Assembly (NCBI GenBank): GCA_018610125.1
Contig: JAHEOI010000270.1
Location: 1 to 12,251 of the forward strand
Source: Verrucomicrobiota bacterium
GTDB lineage: Bacteria > Verrucomicrobiota > Verrucomicrobiia > Limisphaerales > JAHEOI01
DNA: 12,251 nucleotides
Reading direction: 5' to 3'
This document shows, one piece after another, positions 1 through 5,110 of the stretch. Position 1 is the first letter of the stretch. Each line of letters starts with the position of its first letter. The position numbers and the translations under genes were made by a program. Below the pieces are notes generated by a model. That model had not been told where the DNA came from. It was given only the letters and a program-made list of their open reading frames with translations, and did no database searches.

Positions 1-243
1 CAAGGGGGATTTCTCGCGACCCCCAAGGCGCCGATGCCGGATCTTCTCTCCTCCGCGACCGCCCTTCATGCGTTGGGCGGACTCAATGCCCCGATCGATT
101 CCGTCAAGGAGCCTTGCCTCGATTTTATCGATACCCTATGGACCAATGAGGGTGGCTTCCATGGGTACTGGGCCGATGAAACCCTCGATTGCGAATACAC
201 CTACTATGGGCTGCTCGCCCTCGGTCACCTCAGCTTTCCCTGA
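1..243 (+). CDS. Prenyltransferase/terpene-cyclase-like alpha/alpha-toroid repeat protein, C-terminal fragment
   Basis: The reading frame is open from the first base and ends at TGA 241-243, so only the last 80 residues are present. They contain two toroid-type repeats: QGGF at the very start, then DLLSSATALHALGG, then EGGFHGYWADETLDCEYTY followed by YGLLALGHL. The GGF...D...YGLLALG pattern is typical of the prenyltransferase beta-subunit/squalene-cyclase repeat superfamily. Where protein prenyltransferases have a zinc-binding histidine (FHTLFGL-like), this protein has Tyr-Thr-Tyr-Tyr, and I see no clear zinc site, so enzymatic prenyl transfer cannot be assumed. Many bacterial members of this fold have no known function. 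The gene converges on xylA, and a family A repeat begins directly after its stop codon. The fold is fairly certain and the function is unknown. Confidence 0.7.
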   Translation, partial: QGGFLATPKAPMPDLLSSATALHALGGLNAPIDSVKEPCLDFIDTLWTNEGGFHGYWADETLDCEYTYYGLLALGHLSFP

Positions 244-290
244 AGGTCCGATTCCCTGATAGGGACGCTGTTCCCGGCGCCCCACTTCTT
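244..290 (-). repeat. Family A intergenic repeat, copy A1 (inverted)
   Basis: Read on the minus strand, this segment matches 3498-3540: AGAAGTGGGGCG, then a CCGGGA-type segment, then TCCCTATCAGGGA. The mini-hairpin TCCCT (253-257), loop GAT, AGGGA (261-265) is perfect. It starts immediately after the stop codon of the preceding gene. It contains no coding sequence. Confidence 0.6.
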
Positions 291-327
291 TTCGTCCCTC
301 TTTTTTCCCGACGCCTTCTTCCGAAAG

Positions 328-354
328 AAAAAAAGGACCTCGGGGACGAGGTCC
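328..354 (-). terminator. Intrinsic terminator of xylA
   Basis: On the minus strand a perfect 8-bp stem GGACCTCG/CGAGGTCC (354-347 with 342-335) closes a 4-nt loop. Seven T residues follow directly (complement of A328-A334). It lies about 50 bases past the xylA stop codon. On the plus strand no T-run follows, so it should terminate only xylA transcripts. The hairpin is at the same time copy A2 of the family A repeat. Confidence 0.8.
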
Positions 355-394
355 CTATCAGGAGGAGGTGCAACCGGGGGCGAAGTCCCTATCA
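335..394 (+). repeat. Family A repeats, copies A2 and A3 (tandem short forms)
   Basis: Two short copies lie in a row. GGACCTCG-GGGA-CGAGGTCC followed by CTATCAG spans 335-361, and a degenerate second copy, GGGGGCGAAGTCCCTATCA, ends at 394. Both share the GTCCCTATCA core with the copies at 3413-3591. The first copy doubles as the xylA terminator on the other strand. Confidence 0.6.
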
Positions 395-402
395 AAGCCC
401 CC

Positions 403-1737
403 CTATTTGGCCGCCGCGGCTTGATAAATGAGGTCGTTGACGACCGACTCAAGATATTCTTGTCGGCCACTGCTATTCTTATCGATCTCGCCTTTCTCGA
501 GCATGTATTTCTCGAGCGATTCGAAATCGGCTTTGCCGGATTCGATCTCGGCACCGACCCCGTCACTCCAGGACCCGTACCGCTGATTGATAAACTCGTC
601 CAATCGCCCGTCGGCACGGATGGCGGCAGCCGCCTTGAGTCCGACCGCAAAGCAATCCATTCCGGCAATATGGGCGTGGAAAAGGTCTTCCGGCTCAAAG
701 CTTTCGCGGCGCACTTTGGCGTCGAAATTGACGCCCCCCGTGACAAATCCACCCATCTTAAGGATGCTTAGCATAGAAAGGGTTGCTGTGTAGATGTCGG
801 TCGGGAACTGGTCCGTATCCCACCCGAGCAGTGGGTCCCCAATATTCGCATCGATCGACCCCAATTTCCCGGCGGCAGCGGCATATTCCATCTCATGGTG
901 CATTGTGTGCCCTGCCAAGGTGGAATGGTTTGCCTCGATGTTGAGCTTAAAGTCGTCGATCAAGTCGTATTGCCGCAAGAAATTCAAGCAGGCTGCCGCA
1001 TCAAAATCGTACTGATGCTTTGTCGGCTCTTTCGGCTTTGGCTCGATGTAGAATTGCCCCTTGAATCCGAGCTTCTTTTTGTAGTCGGCCGCCATCCGGA
1101 GAAAACGACCGTAATGGTCAAGCTCCCGCTTCAAATCGGTATTCAACAAGGTCGAATAGCCTTCACGCCCTCCCCAGAAGACATAGCCATCGCCGCCGAG
1201 CTCATAAGTCACTTCCAAGGCCTTCTTGACCTGAGCTGCCGCAAACGCAAAGGCATCGGCGTTGCAGCTCGTTGCCGCGCCGTGGACATATCTCGGATTG
1301 CCCACCAAGAAGGCCGTTCCCCATAGCAACTTGATCCCGGTCCGCTGCTGCTCCTCTTTAAAGACCTTGACGACTTCATCGAGATTCCGATTCGTCTCCC
1401 GGAGGGTCGAGGCTTCCGGCGCGACATCCCGATCATGGAATGCGTAGTGAGAAACCCCCAGCTTCTCGAAAAACTCGAAGGCCGCTCGGACACGCTGCTG
1501 GGCATTTTGGACGCTGTTGCTTCCGTCGTCCCACGGTCGAATAGCCGTGCCGGCCCCAAACGGATCGGTCAATAAATTGCGGAAGGTATGCCAATAGACG
1601 ACCGAAAACCGAAAGTGATCCTTCATCGGTTTGCCTTCAATGACCTCATCCGGATTGTAATGCTTGAAAGCAAGCGGATTTTTCGACTTCGGTCCTTCGT
1701 AAGGGATTTTCGGGATGTTTGGAAAGGCTTCTGCCAT
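403..1737 (-). CDS. xylA: Xylose isomerase
   Basis: This cytoplasmic enzyme interconverts D-xylose and D-xylulose, and in many bacteria also glucose and fructose, using divalent metal ions in a TIM barrel. The 444-residue length fits the class II (E. coli-like, about 440 aa) group. The active-site pair is in HYAFHDRDVAPE (H101, D104). The metal ligands fall at E232 (in FYIEPKPKEPTKHQYDFD), E268, H271, D296, D307, D309 and D339, which as I recall is the same numbering as in E. coli XylA. The ATG at 1737 gives the expected N-terminus (FPNIPKIPYEGPKSKNPLAFKHYNP), although no strong SD precedes it. No xylulokinase, xylose transporter or XylR is next to it. It is transcribed alone from its own promoter and ends at an intrinsic terminator. 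Identification is near certain. Confidence 0.97.
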   Translation of the reverse strand: MAEAFPNIPKIPYEGPKSKNPLAFKHYNPDEVIEGKPMKDHFRFSVVYWHTFRNLLTDPFGAGTAIRPWDDGSNSVQNAQQRVRAAFEFFEKLGVSHYAFHDRDVAPEASTLRETNRNLDEVVKVFKEEQQRTGIKLLWGTAFLVGNPRYVHGAATSCNADAFAFAAAQVKKALEVTYELGGDGYVFWGGREGYSTLLNTDLKRELDHYGRFLRMAADYKKKLGFKGQFYIEPKPKEPTKHQYDFDAAACLNFLRQYDLIDDFKLNIEANHSTLAGHTMHHEMEYAAAAGKLGSIDANIGDPLLGWDTDQFPTDIYTATLSMLSILKMGGFVTGGVNFDAKVRRESFEPEDLFHAHIAGMDCFAVGLKAAAAIRADGRLDEFINQRYGSWSDGVGAEIESGKADFESLEKYMLEKGEIDKNSSGRQEYLESVVNDLIYQAAAAK

Positions 1738-1797
1738 GATGTTCTGATGTCCGTTAATTCGTTACTGCGCGTTCTCCGTTCTTAACTTCCGAACTGC

Positions 1798-1826
1798 ATT
1801 GCACTTGGAATCGCTAAAGCCGTCAA
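1798..1826 (-). promoter_or_regulatory. Predicted sigma-70-type promoter of xylA
   Basis: On the minus strand the -35 TTGACG (complement of 1821-1826) is followed by exactly 17 bases and the -10 TGCAAT (complement of 1798-1803). Start of transcription would be near 1791, giving a leader of roughly 50 bases. I infer this from sequence only. Confidence 0.5.
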
Positions 1827-1837
1827 GTAAAAACCCA

Positions 1838-1896
1838 AGCGAGGCGGGCATAGGCGCTAACTTGCCCCTGTTGGCGGTGCCGCAGGTTGCCTCGCT
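1838..1896. repeat. Short inverted-end element related to family B
   Basis: A 59-bp segment is bounded by AGCGAGGC (1838-1845) and its exact complement GCCTCGCT (1889-1896). These are the same ends as the two long family B copies. The interior holds a possible GGGCA/TGCCC pairing but aligns only poorly with the long copies, so its membership is uncertain. It lies between the divergent promoters of xylA and the response regulator. Confidence 0.45.
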
Positions 1897-1907
1897 CATC
1901 TCGCTGA

Positions 1908-1940
1908 TTGACATTTTTGGCAGTTAAGAGAAAATATTAT
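1908..1940 (+). promoter_or_regulatory. Possible promoter of the response regulator gene
   Basis: A perfect TTGACA lies at 1908-1913 upstream of an AT-rich stretch. AATATT (1933-1938) is at 19-bp spacing and the better TATTAT (1935-1940) is at 21 bp, so the spacing is longer than ideal. A second -35-like TTGGCA lies at 1917-1922. Transcription from here would give a leader of about 60-65 bases. Confidence 0.4.
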
Positions 1941-2009
1941 AAACGGGGAAGTAAGCTGATGCCGGCGTGTGAACCGATTTCCCCTTAGAAAACATCAACG
2001 AAGCACTTC

Positions 2010-2657
2010 ATGCACAAGGTACTTGTTGTAGAGGATCAAACCCTGCTGTGCGATTTAATCAGCCAGGTGTTGGAATCGAATCCCGCCCTCAAATTGATTG
2101 GAGCGGTCGGCGATGGAATGGAGGCGTATGAATCATGCCTCAAACATCAGCCGGATCTGCTAATTCTTGACCTTGTGCTCCCGAGCCTTCACGGGGAAGA
2201 GTTAATCGAGCGGCTCAAGCGGAAAAAGGTGCAACCGAGGATCCTGGTCTTCTCGGGCCTCCAATCCTCGGCACGTGTCAAGCGGGCCGTCGAGCTCGGG
2301 GTGGATGGTTTCATTGAAAAGACGGCGAGCCTGGCCGAGCTGGAGAGCGCAATCGATCAGATCATCCATGGCCAAACCTACTTCAGCGCCGAGGTTGTCC
2401 GGATCATGCGTCAGCTTATGATTCGCGGCGGGCAAGGTGATTCGCTGCAATCAATCACCTCCCGAGAGCGCGAGATCGTTAAGATGATCGCCGAAAGCTA
2501 CACGACGAAGGAGATCGCTCAGAAGCTCAACATCAGCACCAAGACCGCCGAAGTCCATCGTGCCCATATCATGAATAAGTTGAATCTCCACGATGTGGCG
2601 GCATTGACCCGTTTCGCTGTCGCCAACGGCCTGATTAAGGTGGAAACCGGGAAATGA
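2010..2657 (+). CDS. NarL/LuxR-type two-component response regulator
   Basis: A 215-residue cytoplasmic DNA-binding regulator. The receiver domain (residues 1-120) has the acidic pair E8-D9, the phospho-acceptor D54 in LLILDLVLPSLHG, the switch Ser82 (VFSG) and the conserved Lys104 (FIEKTAS). The C-terminal LuxR helix-turn-helix (about 147-212) has ITSREREIVKMIAE, the recognition part KEIAQKLNISTKTAEVHR and the tail IMNKLNL. Length and domain order are standard for the family. The ATG at 2010 starts exactly at the first beta strand (MHKVLVVEDQ), with no clear SD. No histidine kinase is visible nearby, so the partner and signal are unknown. The next gene on the same strand encodes a PrcB-like lipoprotein and could be co-transcribed. 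The family is certain, the regulon is not. Confidence 0.95.
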   Translation: MHKVLVVEDQTLLCDLISQVLESNPALKLIGAVGDGMEAYESCLKHQPDLLILDLVLPSLHGEELIERLKRKKVQPRILVFSGLQSSARVKRAVELGVDGFIEKTASLAELESAIDQIIHGQTYFSAEVVRIMRQLMIRGGQGDSLQSITSREREIVKMIAESYTTKEIAQKLNISTKTAEVHRAHIMNKLNLHDVAALTRFAVANGLIKVETGK

Positions 2658-2853
2658 TCCTCCAAAACAGACCAGCCTAAAAAGGACTACAAGAAGATGT
2701 CCGACCTAGCCAATGACTGCTCGTCCGATCGAAACTCGCCCGGTGGAATTGAAGGTGCCACCAGCATGGCCGAACAGAAGAGGGAATGGAGAAAACCGGC
2801 CCGGTCGACGCGGCTTCAGAGCGAGCAGACCGATCACCCTTCATTATTTGACC

Positions 2854-2858
2854 GGAGG
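2854..2858 (+). promoter_or_regulatory. Shine-Dalgarno site that decides the lipoprotein start
   Basis: GGAGG lies 9 bases before the ATG at 2868, which opens a lipoprotein signal peptide. It is stronger than the AAAGGA before the alternative ATG at 2697, so the shorter protein is preferred. Confidence 0.7.
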
Positions 2859-2867
2859 ATCCGGTCA

Positions 2868-3407
2868 ATGTTGAACGTTGGGGTAGTTGGGCTCTTTTCG
2901 GGGCTTTTGGGCCTGCTGCTGGTTGGATGCGCTAACCGTGAGACTGAAATTGCCTCGTCTCCCGACGAGATTAAAGAACCGGAAACGCTCACGATGCGGG
3001 ACTTGGCGCAAGGGACCTCGAGCGGCATTCGCCAGCCGCTGCGGGAGGTAATACGCTCCCAAGAGGAATGGGACAAGCTTTGGGGCCGGCACGTTTCCCA
3101 ACGCACACCGCAACCGTCCGCTCCGGAAGTCGATTTCGACCGGGAGATGGTCATCGTTGCGACCATGGGGAAGCAGTCGACCGGCGGCTACCAAATCCAA
3201 ATCTCTCAGGTAAGAAAGCTCCCGGAAAAAGCGGTACAGGTCACGATTCAAGAAAAAACACCGCCCGAAGGCGCCTTCACCACCCAGGCACTGACATACC
3301 CGTTCCACTTTGCGGCGGTGCCGAAAACAGATCTCCCTGTCCGTTTCGTTTCTACCGTGCCGAAGGCAAAGGGGCCGAACGGGGATTCACAGCCTGTTCA
3401 GAAATGA
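2868..3407 (+). CDS. PrcB-like domain lipoprotein
   Basis: From ATG 2868 the protein has 179 residues. It begins with a lipoprotein signal (MLNVGVVGLFSGLLGLLLVG then C21, lipobox LVGC). Ala at +2 would not hold it in the inner membrane under the E. coli sorting rule. After a linker, residues about 60-162 resemble the C-terminal domain of PrcB, the treponemal protease-complex stabilising protein: SQEEWDKLW, PEVDFDREMVIVATMGKQS, TGGYQIQI and TYPFHFAAVPKTDLPVRF. PrcB homologues are thought to aid envelope proteins, but no protease gene is adjacent here. The frame stays open upstream to ATG 2697, which would add 57 charged residues before the signal peptide. The strong SD and signal peptide argue against that. 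It follows the response regulator on the same strand. Confidence 0.75.
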   Translation: MLNVGVVGLFSGLLGLLLVGCANRETEIASSPDEIKEPETLTMRDLAQGTSSGIRQPLREVIRSQEEWDKLWGRHVSQRTPQPSAPEVDFDREMVIVATMGKQSTGGYQIQISQVRKLPEKAVQVTIQEKTPPEGAFTTQALTYPFHFAAVPKTDLPVRFVSTVPKAKGPNGDSQPVQK

Positions 3408-3412
3408 ACCAA

Positions 3413-3530
3413 GGAGGTCCATTTTTGGGAGGTTTGGGCGTGGTAGGACCTCGTACTCGAGGTCCTTGGGTTTACGGAGGGACCACGAGAGAAGAGAGAA
3501 GTGGGGCGTCCGGGAGAACATCCCTATCAG
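3413..3530 (+). repeat. Family A intergenic repeat, copy A4 (long form)
   Basis: This copy starts with GGAGGTCCATTTTTGGGAGG and GTTTGGGCGTG. A perfect 9-bp hairpin follows (3445-3453 with 3458-3466, loop TACT), and then GTGGGGCGTCCGGGAGAACA and TCCCTATCAG. The head repeats almost exactly at 3531. The tail matches copy A1 near the window start in inverted orientation. No ORF here is convincing. Confidence 0.65.
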
Positions 3531-3591
3531 GGAGGTTCATTTTTTTGGGAGGTTCGGGCGTGTAGGACATCGGGGAAGACGTCCCTATCAG
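3531..3591 (+). repeat. Family A intergenic repeat, copy A5
   Basis: A direct repeat of the A4 head: GGAGGTTCATTTTTTTGGGA then GGTTCGGGCGTG, about 118 bases downstream of the first. An imperfect hairpin GGACATCG...AGACGTCC (3565-3584) and CTATCAG follow. The AGGGA straddling the A4/A5 join (3529-3533) pairs with TCCCT at 3521-3525. Confidence 0.65.
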
Positions 3592-3682
3592 ACAAAAAGA
3601 TTTTGGGATTAACTCCCGCATATGCGGCCTCACATCTCATAAGCATTTGACAGACCGCGAAATAGGAAACTCGTTTAAGAGT

Positions 3683-3991
3683 ATGGCAGATACACGAGCT
3701 AAACCACTTGATTATCGTTCGAAGGGGATGAAGAAACCAATCCGGTTTTTCTACCATCCAGAGGAAGAGCCGAAGGCGGTCTCGGTTATCGGCGACTTTA
3801 ACGACTGGAATGTGGATGCCAATCCAATGACAAGGCAACCCGACGGAGCATGGGCCGCGGACATCGATTTGCCACACGGGCACCACCATTATCTCTTTTG
3901 CGTCGATGGGGAACGGGTGCTGGATAAACGCGCACAAGGGATTGCTCGAGACGAAAACAATCATCGGGTTTCCTTGATGAGCGTGAGCTAG
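3683..3991 (+). CDS. Single-domain CBM48/AMPK-type glycogen-binding protein
   Basis: From ATG 3683 the protein has 102 residues and essentially one early-set (E-set) immunoglobulin-like domain. FFYHPEEEPKAVSVIGDFND followed by W42 is the glycogen-binding (isoamylase N-terminal/AMPK beta) signature, and HHHYLFCVDGERVLD is the second half of that fold. There is no catalytic domain, signal peptide or membrane segment, so a small cytoplasmic carbohydrate-binding or regulatory protein is likely. TTG at 3647, in the same frame, would add 12 residues. ATG at 3728 would remove 15 but has GAAGGGG directly abutting it. None of the starts has a well-spaced SD. The last two bases of the TAG stop are the first two bases of family B repeat copy B1. 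The fold is confident and the physiological partner unknown. Confidence 0.8.
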   Translation: MADTRAKPLDYRSKGMKKPIRFFYHPEEEPKAVSVIGDFNDWNVDANPMTRQPDGAWAADIDLPHGHHHYLFCVDGERVLDKRAQGIARDENNHRVSLMSVS

Positions 3992-4120
3992 CGAGGCGTT
4001 ACCTCAGACCATTCGAGGCATGTGGATAGGCGAGCTCTTTGATTGCATTCCAGGTCGCCTGTCTACGCCTCGCTGATTTTCCGCTTTGCGGAACAGGAAA
4101 GTAGAAATTTTCTTAACGCC
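3990..4120 (+). repeat. Family B intergenic repeat, copy B1
   Basis: About 131 bp. Perfect 10-bp inverted ends AGCGAGGCGT (3990-3999) and ACGCCTCGCT (4065-4074) enclose a core with TTGCATTCCAGGT. A 6-bp hairpin TTCCGC-TTT-GCGGAA (4079-4093) follows, then a conserved tail ending TTCTTAACGCC. The same series occurs inverted at 6660-6791. It overlaps the stop codon of the CBM48 gene by two bases. Confidence 0.75.
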
Positions 4121-4143
4121 TGGTCCCAGAAGGCGTGACCCGA

Positions 4144-4683
4144 TCAGGGTTTTTGCCGCTGCTTGGTAAAAAAGGTCTGCAACAGGGCGCGGCACTCGCT
4201 GTCGCGCACCCCTTTTGTTGTAGCGCATTGGTGGTTGAACACCTCCATTTGAACAAGATTAAGGACCCCGCCGGCCGCGCCTTTTTTAGGGTCCCCGACG
4301 CCAAAGATCAGCCGCCCGAGGCGGGCGTTGACCATTGCCCCCGCACACATAGGACACGGCTCCTTGGTGACATAAAGCGCGCACTCGGTGAGACGCCAAT
4401 CTCCGAGGGCCTCTTCCGCCTGAGTGATGGCCAACATTTCGGCATGGGCCGTGGCATCCCTCAGCAGCTCGACCTGATTGTAGGCCCGAGCGATGATATG
4501 GCCATCGTGGACAACAATCGCGCCAATCGGCACCTCCTCCGCAGTAAAGGCCCGGTAAGCCTGGCGGAGGGCTTGCTCCATAAAATAATCATCGCTTTGA
4601 AGATCAATGAATCCGTCCGGGGAAGGATTCTTCAATGATCCACTCATGTCGCTCGTCGTCATGGCAATGGCAATGCGCTGCAA
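4144..4683 (-). CDS. tadA: tRNA-specific adenosine deaminase
   Basis: A zinc-dependent cytidine-deaminase-fold enzyme that converts adenosine 34 to inosine in the tRNA-Arg(ACG) anticodon. Zinc ligands and proton shuttle are evident: H80 and E82 in ATAHAEMLAI, C110 and C113 in KEPCPMCAGAM. The TadA-type substrate region also fits (EVPIGAIVVHDGHIIARAYNQ, RLGRLIFGVGDPKKGAAGG). With the TTG at 4683 the protein has 179 residues and a GGGGAGGA site 4 bases upstream, but the gene then overlaps the Nudix gene by 80 bases. ATG codons at 4662 and 4647 would shorten it by 7 or 12 residues and reduce the overlap; neither has a good SD. The conserved domain starts near residue 30, so any choice keeps it intact. 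It is the last gene of the operon with the Nudix and propeller genes. Confidence 0.93.
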   Translation of the reverse strand: MQRIAIAMTTSDMSGSLKNPSPDGFIDLQSDDYFMEQALRQAYRAFTAEEVPIGAIVVHDGHIIARAYNQVELLRDATAHAEMLAITQAEEALGDWRLTECALYVTKEPCPMCAGAMVNARLGRLIFGVGDPKKGAAGGVLNLVQMEVFNHQCATTKGVRDSECRALLQTFFTKQRQKP

Positions 4684-5110
4684 AAAATCCTCCCCGGTAC
4701 TTCCAAAAGAGCGGCCAGATCCACTCGCGATCGGTCTTCGGCATTTTTAGGTACTGCAATGCGTCCGACTGGAAGAACCCGAAACGGCCTTCTCGATGGG
4801 GCGGCGGCAACGCTTCCAACTTCGGCAGCACTTCGAATAGGAACATCAGCCAATGCGCCTTTCCTTCATAGCCATGCTCACTGACGATCCCGGTCAGGTG
4901 AAGCTCCCTCACCTCAATCCGAAGCCCGATTTCCTCCCAAGCCTCTCGACGGGCACACGCATGCGGTGACTCCCCGATTTCGGTCCGCAACTTCCCGCCG
5001 CACGGGCTCCAGCAACCTTGATTCGGCTCCTTTACCCGTTCCAGCAACAGGATCTCATCATGCCGATTGAAGCAATAGAGTAATGTCGAGATCTTGTAAG
5101 GTAATGTCAC
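4604..5110 (-). CDS. Nudix hydrolase
   Basis: A 168-residue cytoplasmic protein of the Nudix superfamily, which cleaves nucleoside diphosphate-linked substrates, often damaged nucleotides. The Nudix box is present as CGGKLRTEIGESPHACARRE and AWEEIGL, with the metal-binding REAWEEIG core at about residues 55-62. The spacing between the first Gly and the Glu is two residues longer than the standard Gx5E. Residues 1-20 (KISTLLYCFNRHDEILLLER) form the usual first strands. VSEHGYEGKAHWLMFLFEV follows the box. The GTG start at 5110 overlaps the propeller gene's TGA in GTGA, which suggests translational coupling and explains the poor SD. The 3' end overlaps tadA. The substrate cannot be read from the sequence; an 8-oxo-dGTP or related clean-up role is only a guess. 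Confidence 0.9.
   Translation of the reverse strand: MTLPYKISTLLYCFNRHDEILLLERVKEPNQGCWSPCGGKLRTEIGESPHACARREAWEEIGLRIEVRELHLTGIVSEHGYEGKAHWLMFLFEVLPKLEALPPPHREGRFGFFQSDALQYLKMPKTDREWIWPLFWKYRGGFFAAHCHCHDDERHEWIIEESFPGRIH
4688..4695 (-). promoter_or_regulatory. SD-like site before the TTG start of tadA
   Basis: On the minus strand GGGGAGGA (4695-4688) is followed by TTTT and a TTG codon at 4683, which is ideal spacing. It lies inside the Nudix gene, where it encodes part of an Arg-Gly-Gly stretch, so it could be chance. Confidence 0.45.

Noticed and set aside
3068..3565. 165-codon open frame running from the lipoprotein gene into the family A repeats
   Set aside because: It is out of frame with the lipoprotein and is Gly/Arg-rich from repeat sequence; no domain support.
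3413..3591. Possible CRISPR array because of the repeated units
   Set aside because: The units are unequal, too few and not separated by regular spacers, and no cas gene is present.
3616..3627. Perfect 12-bp palindrome CCGCATATGCGG before the CBM48-type gene
   Set aside because: Could be an operator, but there is no second copy and no nearby regulator it can be tied to; a 12-bp palindrome is not decisive alone.
3647..3652. TTGACA, either a TTG start codon extending the CBM48 protein or a -35 box
   Set aside because: No -10-like sequence at 16-18 bases downstream and no SD before the TTG; the ATG at 3683 is preferred.
4138..4154. ACCC-GATCA-GGGT followed by T-run as a terminator for the CBM48 gene
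   Set aside because: Only a 4-bp stem, overlapping the tadA stop codon; too weak to call.
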